Counted from the stretch's first letter, positions 13,892-21,847 are shown. The stretch is 23,004 nt of DNA from Chloroflexota bacterium (GCA_029555885.1 JAKPQT010000120.1:1-23004); one strand, 5' to 3'. Notes: generated by a model from the sequence alone, not told the origin. Numbers and translations are program-made.

Positions 13892-16240
13892 GTGACCGAC
13901 ACACGCTACATCGGCAAGCCCGCGGCGCGGGTAGACGCGCTGGAGAAGGTGCTGGGCACCGCGCAGTACGCAGGCGACCTGCACCCCCCGGGCATGTTGT
14001 ATGCGCGCTGCCTGCGCAGCACGCTGCCGCATGCGCGCATCGTCCGGCTGGACGTCGCGCCTGCGCTGCAAGTGCCCGGCGTGCGCGCCGCAATTACGGG
14101 CGCGGATTTCGTCGATCACGGCAGGTTCGGCTTCCCCGTGGCCGATATGTACATGCTGGCCCATGAGCGCGTGCGCTACGTGGGCGATGCGATTGCCGCG
14201 GTCGCGGCGGAGAGCGAAGAGGCGCTGGCCGCAGGGCTGGCCGCGATCGTCTGCGAGCTGGAGCCGCTGCCCGCCGTCTTCGACCCGGAGGCCGCGCTGG
14301 ACCCCGCTGCACCGCTCGTCGGTGAGCAGCCGTGGGAGGCTGCGACTGAGCCGCGCGGGAACCTGCTCGCGACCGACATCGTGCGCCTGGGCGACCCCGA
14401 TGCGCTGCTCGCTGCGTGTGACGTGGTACTGGACGAACACTTCAGCACCGCGCATCAGGAGCACGCCTACCTCGAAACCGAGGCCGCGCTGGCCGAGCCC
14501 TGGCCTGACGGGACGGGCGTCACGGTGCATTCCTCCAACCAGAGCCCGTTCATCAACCGCGACACCCTGTGCCGGACGCTCGGCCTCGACCAGGAGCACG
14601 TCCGCGTGATCCAGCCGCCTGTCGGCGGCGCATTCGGCGGCAAGGACGACCTGCTCTATCAGACCTCCGGCCAAGTCGCTAGGCTCGCCCTGCTGACCGG
14701 CCGGCCTGTGCGCATGACGTTCTCGCGCGAAGAGTCCATGATTGCGTCGTACAAGCGCAATCCCATGCGCGTGCACATCCGCCTGGGCGCAGACCCGCAC
14801 GGCACGCTGGTCGCCAGCAAGATCGACCTGCTGGTGGACAGCGGCGCATACGCGGCCATCACGCCCTTCGTCGCCTGGCGCGGCACTATTCACGCAATGG
14901 GCCCGTACCGCTACCGGGCGTGCCATGTGGACACGCGCGTCGCATACACCAACAACGGCTACACCGGTGCGTTCCGCGGGTTCGGCAACACGGAGGTCAC
15001 GACTTGCATCGAGCAGGCAATAGACGACCTGGCGGCCCGGCTCGACATGGACCCAATCGACCTGCGCCTCGCCAACTGCCTGCGGCCCGGCGACGAAACC
15101 GTCCACGGCCAGCCGCTCGGTGACGATGTGGCGCTGGTCGAGTGTCTGCAACAGGTGCGCCGCGATGCGGACTGGGATCACAAACGCCGCGAATATGTCC
15201 GTAGGAATGAGGGTTCCTCGCCCCTGCGCAGAGGCATCGGTATCGCCGGCTTCTTTCACGGGATCTCGCTCGGCGCGGAGGGTGAAGACCAGGCCGTCAG
15301 CACGCTGGCCGTCAATGCCGATGACACGCTGACCCTGACGTCCGGCCTGACGGACTACGGGACCGGCTCGCGCACGGTGTTCACGCTGATTGCCGCGGAG
15401 GTCCTCGGCGTGCAGCCGGAGCGCATCCATATGCTCCGGCCGGATACGGCCACCGCGGTCGCCAGCGGCCCCACGGTCGCATCGCGCGCCACCGTGCTGG
15501 GGGGCAACGCGACGCGGGTTGCGGCGGAGCGGCTGGCAAGCGTGCTGACCGGCGCGGCGGCTGACCTGCTCCGCTGCAGCCCGGCCCAGGTGCTGCGCGA
15601 AAGGGAGCACTACATCGGGCCGGATGAAGAGCCAGTGCACTTCGAGGCTGTCACGGCGCACGCGCGCACAATGGGGTTGGAGCTCGCGGTGCGCGGGGAA
15701 TGGCACGCGCCCGAAAACCACTGGGACTTCGCGACGGGCCGCGGCAAGCCCTACTTCGCCTATCACTTCGGTGCGCAGGTCGCAGAGGTGACGGTAGACA
15801 TGGGCACCGGCAAGGTGGATGTGACCGGCATCTGGGCCAGCCACAACACCGGCACCGTCCTGTTCCCCCAGGGCATCCTCGGCCAGCTCTACGGCGGCAT
15901 CACGCAGGGGCTCGGCTACGCGCTGATGGAGCGGGTGGATTACGACCAGGGCTACATCCAGGGCACCAACTTCGACGCCTACCTGATCCCGACTGCGCTC
16001 GACGTGCCCGACATGGTAGGCCGTTTCGTGCAGAAGCCGTTTGCTGCGGGGCCGTTCGGCGCCAAGAACATCGGGGAGCCGGGCATGGTGCCGACCGCGG
16101 CCGCCATCCTCAACGCTATCTTCCATGCGACGGGCCGGCGGGTGTATGACCTGCCGGCCAGCCTCGAACGCGTGCTGCTCGGCCACGACCTGCGCCCGAC
16201 CGGGTCGGACCGCGCGTGCAAGCTGGGCCTGCGCGCATAG
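13892..16240 (+). CDS. Molybdopterin-binding catalytic subunit of a xanthine-dehydrogenase-family hydroxylase
   Basis: This 782-residue catalytic subunit (XdhA/XdhD/PucD type) hydroxylates a heterocycle, probably xanthine or another purine, at the molybdenum centre. Visible motifs are GGAFGGKDD (245-253), GAFRGFGN with R362 (the position of the substrate-binding Arg of xanthine dehydrogenases), QGILGQLYGGITQGLGYA and GAKNIGEPG with the catalytic Glu at 729. The residue after GGAFGGK, usually Glu in xanthine dehydrogenases, is Asp252. The Arg supports a purine substrate over aldehydes or CO (no CoxL AYRCSFR motif). The GTG at 13892 is preferred because AGGGGGA (13881-13887) precedes it and VTDTRYIGKP is a normal N-terminus. 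A GTG at 13823 is also in frame but would add residues read from the inverted repeat. Confidence 0.9.
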   Translation: MTDTRYIGKPAARVDALEKVLGTAQYAGDLHPPGMLYARCLRSTLPHARIVRLDVAPALQVPGVRAAITGADFVDHGRFGFPVADMYMLAHERVRYVGDAIAAVAAESEEALAAGLAAIVCELEPLPAVFDPEAALDPAAPLVGEQPWEAATEPRGNLLATDIVRLGDPDALLAACDVVLDEHFSTAHQEHAYLETEAALAEPWPDGTGVTVHSSNQSPFINRDTLCRTLGLDQEHVRVIQPPVGGAFGGKDDLLYQTSGQVARLALLTGRPVRMTFSREESMIASYKRNPMRVHIRLGADPHGTLVASKIDLLVDSGAYAAITPFVAWRGTIHAMGPYRYRACHVDTRVAYTNNGYTGAFRGFGNTEVTTCIEQAIDDLAARLDMDPIDLRLANCLRPGDETVHGQPLGDDVALVECLQQVRRDADWDHKRREYVRRNEGSSPLRRGIGIAGFFHGISLGAEGEDQAVSTLAVNADDTLTLTSGLTDYGTGSRTVFTLIAAEVLGVQPERIHMLRPDTATAVASGPTVASRATVLGGNATRVAAERLASVLTGAAADLLRCSPAQVLREREHYIGPDEEPVHFEAVTAHARTMGLELAVRGEWHAPENHWDFATGRGKPYFAYHFGAQVAEVTVDMGTGKVDVTGIWASHNTGTVLFPQGILGQLYGGITQGLGYALMERVDYDQGYIQGTNFDAYLIPTALDVPDMVGRFVQKPFAAGPFGAKNIGEPGMVPTAAAILNAIFHATGRRVYDLPASLERVLLGHDLRPTGSDRACKLGLRA

Positions 16241-16243
16241 CAA

Positions 16244-16312
16244 CCACGGAAGAAGCGGAGCACACGGAATTATGTTGATTTTCGCTTTCCGTGTGCTCCG
16301 TGTTTTCCACGG
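16244..16312. repeat. Inverted repeat between the hydroxylase and the regulator gene
   Basis: Two 26-nt arms (16244-16269 and 16287-16312) pair at 21 of 26 positions, with a perfect 14-bp core CGGAGCACACGGAA facing TTCCGTGTGCTCCG across a 17-nt loop. The element starts 3 nt after the stop codon of the catalytic subunit. Its CCACGG/CACACGGA vocabulary matches no other element in the window. It may also end or attenuate transcription of the hydroxylase operon, though no T-run follows. Confidence 0.75.
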
Positions 16313-16329
16313 TGAGTACTTGCGGTGAC

Positions 16330-16357
16330 TTGCACCTGACTGGCATCGTTGTATAAT
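16330..16357 (+). promoter_or_regulatory. Promoter of the GntR regulator gene
   Basis: TATAAT at 16352-16357 is a perfect -10 box, with TTGCAC (16330-16335) 16 bp upstream as a moderate -35. Transcription would start near 16364, giving a leader of about 40 nt to the ATG at 16403. The -10 box is embedded in the odd-centred palindrome GTATAATAC (16351-16359), which could itself be a UTRA-type operator half. Confidence 0.6.
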
Positions 16358-16363
16358 ACTGGT

Positions 16364-16372
16364 TGTCAGACA
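16364..16372. promoter_or_regulatory. Candidate GntR operator at the transcription start
   Basis: TGTCAGACA (16364-16372) is a perfect odd-centred palindrome, within the slightly longer TTGTCAGACAT. It sits at the predicted +1 of the regulator promoter, a classic place for autorepression. Sites of the TTGTCNGACAA kind are known for some GntR-family regulators, mostly the FadR/FCD branch. Use by this UTRA-type protein is inferred. Confidence 0.4.
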
Positions 16373-16402
16373 TCTTACATCCTCCAGCAAGAGCAAAATC
16401 GC

Positions 16403-17155
16403 ATGTCAGCCGCATCCGGGGTTCGCATCCGGGCCGATGGCCGTCCGCTGTACGCGCAGACCAGCCAGGCGTTGCGCCGCTTGATCGAGGACGGGGCCTA
16501 CACGCTGGGCGACCGGCTGCCATCCGAACCCGCGCTGGCCCAACGGCTCGGCATCTCGCGGCCCACGCTGCGCGAGGCGCTGCGCCTGCTGGAGGACGAG
16601 GGCATGATTGTCCGGCGGCATGGCGTCGGCACATTCGTGACTGCACCTCGCCCTCGCATCGACGCCGGACTGGAACTATTGGAGAGCATCGAGCGGATGG
16701 CCGAGCGCGCCGGACTGCGGACGGAGATGGGCGCGCTCGCCTACCGCGAGTTTGCCGCGCCTGCACAAATGGCCGCACGTCTGGGCGTAGCCGAAGGCGC
16801 GGTAGTCACCGATGTGACGCGCGTCATGCTGGCCGACGGGCGGCGCATCGCCTTCCTGACGGACGTGCTGCCGCAGGAGTACCTGCGCGGGGATGAACTG
16901 GGCGCAGCGTTTCAGGGGTCCGTGCTGGATCATCTGCTGGCGCGCGGCTGGCCCACGCTGTCACATTCGCGCACCGAGCTGTCAGCGTGCGCGGCCGAAG
17001 CGCCCGTTGCGAAGGAACTGCACATCAAGAGCGGCGAGCCGCTGCTCAAGCTGGAGGCGCAGCTCTTCGCATCCGATGGACGGGTCGTGGACTACTCGAC
17101 CAGCTACTTCGTGCCCGGTTTCTTTCGCTTTCACGTCGTCCGCCGGATCGGCTGA
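16403..17155 (+). CDS. GntR-family transcriptional regulator with UTRA ligand domain (HutC subfamily)
   Basis: This 250-residue protein has an N-terminal winged helix-turn-helix (about 15-80) with the GntR pattern: GDRLPSEPALAQRLGISRPT, then LREALRLLEDEG and the wing GVGTFV. It is followed by a UTRA effector-binding domain (about 95-245) that opens with an ESIERMAERAGL segment and ends with DYSTSYFVPGFFRFHV. Family members are usually repressors released by a pathway metabolite. Its position between the hydroxylase and the ureido/carbamoyl genes suggests it controls this catabolic set, with a purine-derived ligand as a guess. The ATG at 16403 is chosen because the -10 box overlaps the only longer in-frame start. 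The next gene starts 19 nt after its stop, so they are probably co-transcribed. Confidence 0.9.
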   Translation: MSAASGVRIRADGRPLYAQTSQALRRLIEDGAYTLGDRLPSEPALAQRLGISRPTLREALRLLEDEGMIVRRHGVGTFVTAPRPRIDAGLELLESIERMAERAGLRTEMGALAYREFAAPAQMAARLGVAEGAVVTDVTRVMLADGRRIAFLTDVLPQEYLRGDELGAAFQGSVLDHLLARGWPTLSHSRTELSACAAEAPVAKELHIKSGEPLLKLEAQLFASDGRVVDYSTSYFVPGFFRFHVVRRIG

Positions 17156-17174
17156 TGAGAATGGGGAGGCACAC

Positions 17175-18398
17175 ATGATAGGTGGAACACAAGCAGCCGC
17201 GGTCGCCGAGCGGGTGGCCAAGCGGGTGGCCGCACAGGGGGATGCCATCATCGGCTTTCTGCGCGACATCTGCGCCATACCGTCCATCGAGTCTCAGATC
17301 GGGCCGGTTGGAGAGCGCATCCAGGCCGAGATGCGCCGGCTCGGCTATGACGAGGTGCGGTTCGACCGGATGGGCAACACCATCGGGCGCATCGGCGATG
17401 GTCCCAAAGTCATCGTCTTCGACTCGCACATCGACACCGTGGGTGTCGGGGACCCGGCCCAGTGGGAGTGGGACCCCTTCCGGGGCAAGATCGAGGACGG
17501 CTGCCTCTACGCGCGCGGGGCCTGCGACGAGAAGGGCTCCACGCCGGGCATGGTCTACGGCCTGGCAATTGCCCGCGACCTGGGCCTGCTGGACGGGTAC
17601 ACGGCGTACTACTTCGGCAACATGGAAGAATGGTGTGATGGGATTGCCCCCAATGCGTTCGTGGAGGTGGACCCCGGCATCCGCCCGGACTTCGTGATCA
17701 TTGGTGAACCGACCAAGATGAACGTCTACCGCGGCCACAAGGGCCGGCTGGAGATGCGCGTCGTGGCGAAGGGCCGCTCGGCCCACGCAGCGTCGAACCA
17801 CCTGGGCGACAACGCCATCTATAAGCTGCTCCCCGTGATTGCGGGCATCCGCGACCTGGAGCCGCAGTTGGGCGATCACCCCTTCCTCGGTCACGGCAAG
17901 ATCACGGTCAGCGATATGCACGTGCAGACGCCCTCCATCAATGCCGTGCCCGACGAGGCGATCATCTACATCGACCGGCGCATGACCTTTGGGGAGACCA
18001 AAGAGCAGGTGCTCGCGCAGGTCGCCGCGCTCATCCCAGATGACCAGCGGGACAGCATCACGCTGGAGGAGCTGTTCTACGACGAACCGTCCTACACCGG
18101 CTTCGTCTTTCCGGTGGACAAATACTTCCCCGCGTGGGCGCTGGACGAGGCCCACCCGCTCGTCCAGGCAGGGCAGACGGCGCGACGGCTGGCCGGCCTG
18201 CCCGATGCGCCGAGCGGCAAGTGGAACTTCTCCACGAACGGCATCTACTGGATGGGCAAGGCAGGCATTCCGGCCATCGGCTTCGGGCCGGGCGACGAGG
18301 AGACTGCGCACACCGTCCGCGACTCCGTGCCGCTGGCCGATGTGGTCAAGGCGGCGGAGTTCTATGCACTCCTGCCCGCGCTGATACCACACGACTAA
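17175..18398 (+). CDS. ygeY: M20-family metallohydrolase of the YgeY type
   Basis: This 407-residue amidohydrolase/peptidase aligns by eye with E. coli YgeY along its length. Shared stretches are DSHIDTVGVGDPAQWEWDPF, ARGACDEKG, NMEEWCDG, GEPTKMNVYRGHKGRLEM, GDNAIYK, IDRRMTFGET, FSTNGIYWMG and GIPAIGFGPG. Metal ligands of the M20 fold are present: the His and Asp of HIDT, the Asp of ACDEKG, the Glu pair of MEE and the C-terminal His of AHTVRDSV. YgeY is linked to anaerobic purine breakdown and is proposed to remove a carbamoyl group from a ureido intermediate such as 2,3-diureidopropionate; substrate specificity here is inferred. The Shine-Dalgarno GGGGAGG (17163-17169) supports the ATG at 17175. 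The next gene is its YgeW-like partner. Confidence 0.88.
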   Translation: MIGGTQAAAVAERVAKRVAAQGDAIIGFLRDICAIPSIESQIGPVGERIQAEMRRLGYDEVRFDRMGNTIGRIGDGPKVIVFDSHIDTVGVGDPAQWEWDPFRGKIEDGCLYARGACDEKGSTPGMVYGLAIARDLGLLDGYTAYYFGNMEEWCDGIAPNAFVEVDPGIRPDFVIIGEPTKMNVYRGHKGRLEMRVVAKGRSAHAASNHLGDNAIYKLLPVIAGIRDLEPQLGDHPFLGHGKITVSDMHVQTPSINAVPDEAIIYIDRRMTFGETKEQVLAQVAALIPDDQRDSITLEELFYDEPSYTGFVFPVDKYFPAWALDEAHPLVQAGQTARRLAGLPDAPSGKWNFSTNGIYWMGKAGIPAIGFGPGDEETAHTVRDSVPLADVVKAAEFYALLPALIPHD

Positions 18399-18490
18399 GG
18401 AAGAAGAAAAAAGGAAGAAGGAAGATAAAGCAATCTCTGACGCAAGTCTCATATTTTTTCTTCCATCTTCCTTCTTTCATCTTCCTTCAG
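18399..18490. repeat. Purine/pyrimidine inverted repeat between ygeY and ygeW
   Basis: A 32-nt nearly pure purine tract (18399-18430, GGAAGAAG-type words) starts at the base after the ygeY stop codon. It is mirrored by a pyrimidine tract (about 18453-18489). The best perfect match is AGAAGGAAGAT (18416-18426) with ATCTTCCTTCT (18465-18475). The composition is sharply unlike the GC-rich genes on either side. A hairpin or triplex could form. The downstream Shine-Dalgarno AAGGAG is at 18499-18504. Confidence 0.7.
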
Positions 18491-18510
18491 TAACCTACAA
18501 GGAGTTGTCT

Positions 18511-19491
18511 ATGCAAACTTATCTTCGTGGCCGCGACTTCATCAGTGACCTCGACTTCAGCAAGGACGAGGTCGAGACCGTCCTGGATGTAGCAATGGAG
18601 CTCAAGCGGGCGCGCGCGATGGGCGTGCCGCACGCCTACCTGCGCGACAAGGTGCTGGCGATGCTCTTCTTCTTCACCAGCACGCGCACCCGCGGCTCCT
18701 TCGAGGCGGGCATGGCGCAGCTCGGCGGGCACGCCGCGTTCATCGACTCGGAGACGACTCAGATTTCCCACGGCGACACCGCAAAGGAAATCGGTGAAAT
18801 CTTCGGGCGCTACTTCGATGGCATCGCCATCCGCCAGTGCGACTGGCAGTTCGGCAACCGCTACATCAACGAGGTCGCCCAGGCCAGCCGCGTGCCGGTC
18901 CTCAACATGCAGTGCGACGTCTACCATCCGTTCCAGTGCCTCGCGGACCTGCTCACAATCATCGAGAAGAAAGGCCGCGACCTGCGCCGCAAGAAGGTCG
19001 TCGTCTCGTGGGCCTACGCAGCTTCATACAGCAAGCCCATCTCCGTCCCGCAGTCGCTCATCCTACAGTTGACGCGGTTCGGCTGCGATGTGGTGCTGGC
19101 CCATCCGCCGGAGTTCAAGCTGATGCCGGACATCATGGACCAGGCGCGCGACAATGCCCGCAAGTATCGGGTCGGCTTCGACGTGGTGCATGATATGGAC
19201 GAGGCGTTCCGCGACGCGGATGTCGTCTACCCGAAGTCGTGGGGGCCCCTGCTGACCACAACCGGCAAGGAAGAGGGCAAGGCGCTCATCGACAAGTATC
19301 GCAGTTGGATCACGGACCAGCGCCGCATGGACCTGACCGCGGAAGACTCCATCTACATGCACTGCCTGCCGGCGGATCGCGGCCTCGAAGTGACCGACGA
19401 GGTCATCGACGGCCCGCACTCGGTCGTCTACGACGAAGCCGAGAATCGTCTGCACGTCCAGAAGGCGGTCATGGCGTTGACGATGTCGTGA
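18511..19491 (+). CDS. ygeW: YgeW-like carbamoyltransferase
   Basis: This 326-residue protein of the aspartate/ornithine carbamoyltransferase superfamily has the carbamoyl-phosphate motif STRTR (about residues 53-57) and HCLPADRG. It resembles E. coli YgeW more than ornithine carbamoyltransferase in WAYAASYSKPISVPQ, TRFGCDVVLAHP and DADVVYPKSWGP. It is about 70 residues shorter than E. coli YgeW, and its C-terminus, from about GPHSVVYDEAENRLHVQKA, looks like that of normal ornithine enzymes. In a catabolic setting it would run toward carbamoyl phosphate, taking the carbamoyl group from a ureido substrate for the carbamate kinase next door. AAGGAG at 18499-18504 fixes the ATG at 18511, in preference to the TTG at 18505. 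Confidence 0.85.
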   Translation: MQTYLRGRDFISDLDFSKDEVETVLDVAMELKRARAMGVPHAYLRDKVLAMLFFFTSTRTRGSFEAGMAQLGGHAAFIDSETTQISHGDTAKEIGEIFGRYFDGIAIRQCDWQFGNRYINEVAQASRVPVLNMQCDVYHPFQCLADLLTIIEKKGRDLRRKKVVVSWAYAASYSKPISVPQSLILQLTRFGCDVVLAHPPEFKLMPDIMDQARDNARKYRVGFDVVHDMDEAFRDADVVYPKSWGPLLTTTGKEEGKALIDKYRSWITDQRRMDLTAEDSIYMHCLPADRGLEVTDEVIDGPHSVVYDEAENRLHVQKAVMALTMS

Positions 19492-19496
19492 TGATG

Positions 19497-19548
19497 AGGA
19501 ACCCCGGTTTCGTGTAAAGCTTTGCTTTACCTGAGAAACCGGGTTTCT
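19497..19548. repeat. Interspersed palindromic element, copy 2 (inverted)
   Basis: Read on the minus strand this is nearly identical to the element at 2505-2555, including GGTAAAGC, AAGCTTTACACGAAACC and the GAAACCCGG-type arms. The inner stem GTAAAGC (19514-19520) and GCTTTAC (19524-19530) is unchanged, with the loop altered to TTT. The left outer arm has a one-base insertion and a changed base relative to copy 1. It starts 5 nt after the carbamoyltransferase stop codon and ends shortly before the AGGAG of the next gene. Confidence 0.85.
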
Positions 19549-19571
19549 AAGACACCACAGGAGCATACCCA

Positions 19572-20537
19572 ATGTCCACCCCCCGTAAAGTCGCGGTCGT
19601 TGCCATTGGCGGCAATTCACTGATCAAAGATGCCCGTCACGTACGCGTCGAAGACCAGTACGAAGCAGCAAAGGAGACGACGCAGCACATTGCCGATATG
19701 ATCGAGGCGGGCTGGGAGGTTGCCATCGGCCACGGCAACGGGCCGCAGGTCGGTTTCATCCTGCGCCGCTCTGAGATCGCGGCCAGAGTCGAGGGCATGC
19801 ACGAGGTCCCGTTGGATGTGTGCGGCGCAGATAGCCAGGGCGCAATCGGCTACGCGCTACAGCAGAACCTCCAGAACATTCTGTTCCAGCGCGGCATCAA
19901 GAAGAATGTCGCAACGATCATCACGCAGGTGCTGGTGGATCGCAACGATCCGGCCTTCCAGAATCCGACCAAGCCCATCGGCGGGTTCATGGACGAGGCC
20001 GAGGCCATGCGCCGGCGGGATGAGATGGGCTGGAGTGTGGTCGAGGATGCGGGCCGGGGCTGGCGCCGCGTAGTCGCATCCCCACTGCCCCAGGAGATCG
20101 TCGAGCTGGACACGATCAAGGCAATCATCAACGCGGGGATCATTGCGATCACTGTCGGCGGCGGCGGGATCCCGGTCATCGACAAGGGCAACGGCGATTA
20201 CATCGGCATCGCCGCAGTCATCGACAAGGACTTTGCATCGAGCCTGCTCGCCCGCGCGATCCAGGCCGACCTGTTCCTGATCTCGACTGCCGTGGAGAAG
20301 GTCGCGCTAAACTTCGGCAAGCCCGACCAGCAATGGCTGGACCGGCTGACGTTGAGCGAGGCGAAACGCTACCTGGCCGAGGGCACGCACTTTGCCAAAG
20401 GCTCGATGGGGCCGAAGATCCAGGCCATTATCTGGTACCTGGAAGCAGGCGGCAAGCACGCCATCATCACCAATCCGGAGAACATCGGCCGCGCGCTGCG
20501 CGGGGAGACGGGAACGCATATTGTGCCGGACGAGTAA
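19572..20537 (+). CDS. arcC: Carbamate kinase
   Basis: This 321-residue protein of the amino acid kinase fold has carbamate-kinase signatures: AIGGNSLI near the start, GHGNGPQVG, NAGIIAITVGGGGIPV, VIDKDFASSLLA, DLFLISTAVEKVALNFGKP and KGSMGPKIQA. It makes ATP from carbamoyl phosphate and ADP, releasing carbamate that breaks down to ammonia and CO2. Directly after a YgeW-like carbamoyltransferase it is the expected energy-conserving step, equivalent to YqeA in the E. coli purine cluster. No arginine deiminase is visible, which argues against an arginine pathway. AGGAG at 19559-19563 supports the ATG at 19572. The stop codon lies within the arm of the next inverted repeat. Confidence 0.95.
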   Translation: MSTPRKVAVVAIGGNSLIKDARHVRVEDQYEAAKETTQHIADMIEAGWEVAIGHGNGPQVGFILRRSEIAARVEGMHEVPLDVCGADSQGAIGYALQQNLQNILFQRGIKKNVATIITQVLVDRNDPAFQNPTKPIGGFMDEAEAMRRRDEMGWSVVEDAGRGWRRVVASPLPQEIVELDTIKAIINAGIIAITVGGGGIPVIDKGNGDYIGIAAVIDKDFASSLLARAIQADLFLISTAVEKVALNFGKPDQQWLDRLTLSEAKRYLAEGTHFAKGSMGPKIQAIIWYLEAGGKHAIITNPENIGRALRGETGTHIVPDE

Positions 20538-20573
20538 TGAGTAACGAGTAAAACTTACTCGTTACGCGTTATC
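20534..20573. repeat. Inverted repeat overlapping the carbamate kinase stop codon
   Basis: GTAACGAGTAA (20541-20551) and TTACTCGTTAC (20555-20565) are a perfect 11-bp stem with an AAC loop. Imperfect pairing extends outward to about 20534 and 20572. The carbamate kinase stop TAA (20535-20537) lies in the left arm. A related single-arm word occurs at 22391-22420, in the end of the VanZ-like gene. Confidence 0.7.
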
Positions 20574-20593
20574 CACAACCGCAGGAGCCAGTC

Positions 20594-21847
20594 TTGGACC
20601 ACGTCAAGTCGCTCCGATGCCTCATCTGCGGGCGGACGTATGCACCGGACGAGGTGGAGTATGTCTGTCCGCACCACGGTAACGAGGGCATCCTCGATGT
20701 CGAGTACGATTACGAGCTGATCGCACGACGTCTCAACCCCGACCGGCTGGCGCGCGACTCGGACCCGACCATCTGGCGCTACCGGCCGCTGCTCCCAGTC
20801 CGGCCAGACAGTCCCGTCCCGCCGCTGACCGTAGGGGGCACGCCCCTGTATCGAGCTGACCGGCTGGCCGAGGCGCTGGGGCTGCGGCATGTCTGGGTCA
20901 AGGATGACGGGCGGCTGCCGACCGCGTCGTTCAAGGATCGGGCGAGCGCCATCGCCGTCGTCAAGGGACGGGAGCGCGGCGCGGAGGTCATCACCACCGC
21001 CAGCACCGGCAATGCCGCGGCAGCCCTGGCTGGCCTGTGCGCCAGCGTGGGCCAGCGTAACGTCATCTTCGTCCCGCAGAGTGCGCCGCCGGCCAAAATT
21101 GCGCAACTGCTCGTCTACGGCAGCACCGTGCTGCTCGTCCGCGGGACGTATGACGACGCATTCGAGCTGTGCCTGAAGGCGGCGCAGGCGTTCGGCTGGT
21201 ACAACCGCAACACGGGCTACAACCCCTACATGAGCGAGGGCAAGAAGACGGCCAGCTTCGAAATCTGCGAGCAGCTCGGCTGGGACGCGCCTGACCGCAT
21301 CTTCGTGCCCGTGGGCGACGGGTGCATCATCGGCGGTATCCACAAGGGGTTGAAGGACCTGCTGGCGCTCGGCTGGATCGACCGGATGCCCAAGCTGATG
21401 GGCGTCCAGGCGGCAGGCTCCGCTGCGCTATACGACGCGTGGCGCAGCGGCACGGCTGCGCTGGACATGCAGCCCATCGCCGCGTACACGGTCGCGGACA
21501 GCATCTCCGCGGGCCTGCCGCGCGATCGCATCAAGGCGCTCGCCGCGGTGCGGGAGACGGACGGCGCGTATGTCAGGGTGACGGACGAGCAGATCCTTGC
21601 GGCCATTCCGGTGTTGGCGCAGGCGACCGGCGTCTTTGCGGAGCCGGCCGCGGCGGCTGCGTATGCGGGGCTGGCGCAGGCCGTCACGGATGGCCTGGTT
21701 GAGCCGGACGAGCGCATCGTCGTGCTCTGCACGGGCAGCGGACTGAAGGATGTGGCGTCCGCGCGGCGGTCGGTCGGGGAGCCATTTGTCGTGGACGCGA
21801 ACCTGCCCGCGGTGGAGCAGACGCTGAAACAGGATTCGAGGCTATAG
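20594..21847 (+). CDS. Threonine synthase-like PLP-dependent enzyme
   Basis: This 417-residue fold-type-II PLP enzyme has a threonine-synthase-like layout: an N-terminal zinc-ribbon-like patch (C-x2-C at the start, then CPHH), VKDDGRLPTASFKDRA with the PLP-binding Lys, the phosphate-side loop TASTGNAAAAL, GDGCIIGGIHKG and CTGSGLKD near the end. Threonine synthase converts O-phosphohomoserine to threonine. However, no threonine or homoserine genes are near, and the neighbours are the ureido/carbamoyl set. An alternative is an elimination reaction such as 2,3-diaminopropionate to pyruvate and ammonia, normally done by YgeX, a different fold-type-II enzyme. The sequence alone cannot decide. The start is TTG 20594, with AGGAG at 20583-20587 at ideal spacing. 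Confidence 0.82.
   Translation: MDHVKSLRCLICGRTYAPDEVEYVCPHHGNEGILDVEYDYELIARRLNPDRLARDSDPTIWRYRPLLPVRPDSPVPPLTVGGTPLYRADRLAEALGLRHVWVKDDGRLPTASFKDRASAIAVVKGRERGAEVITTASTGNAAAALAGLCASVGQRNVIFVPQSAPPAKIAQLLVYGSTVLLVRGTYDDAFELCLKAAQAFGWYNRNTGYNPYMSEGKKTASFEICEQLGWDAPDRIFVPVGDGCIIGGIHKGLKDLLALGWIDRMPKLMGVQAAGSAALYDAWRSGTAALDMQPIAAYTVADSISAGLPRDRIKALAAVRETDGAYVRVTDEQILAAIPVLAQATGVFAEPAAAAAYAGLAQAVTDGLVEPDERIVVLCTGSGLKDVASARRSVGEPFVVDANLPAVEQTLKQDSRL

Noticed and set aside
18511..20537. Arginine deiminase pathway (ornithine carbamoyltransferase plus carbamate kinase)
   Set aside because: The transferase has YgeW-type motifs, a YgeY-like hydrolase precedes it, a molybdenum hydroxylase lies just upstream, and no arginine deiminase or antiporter gene is present.
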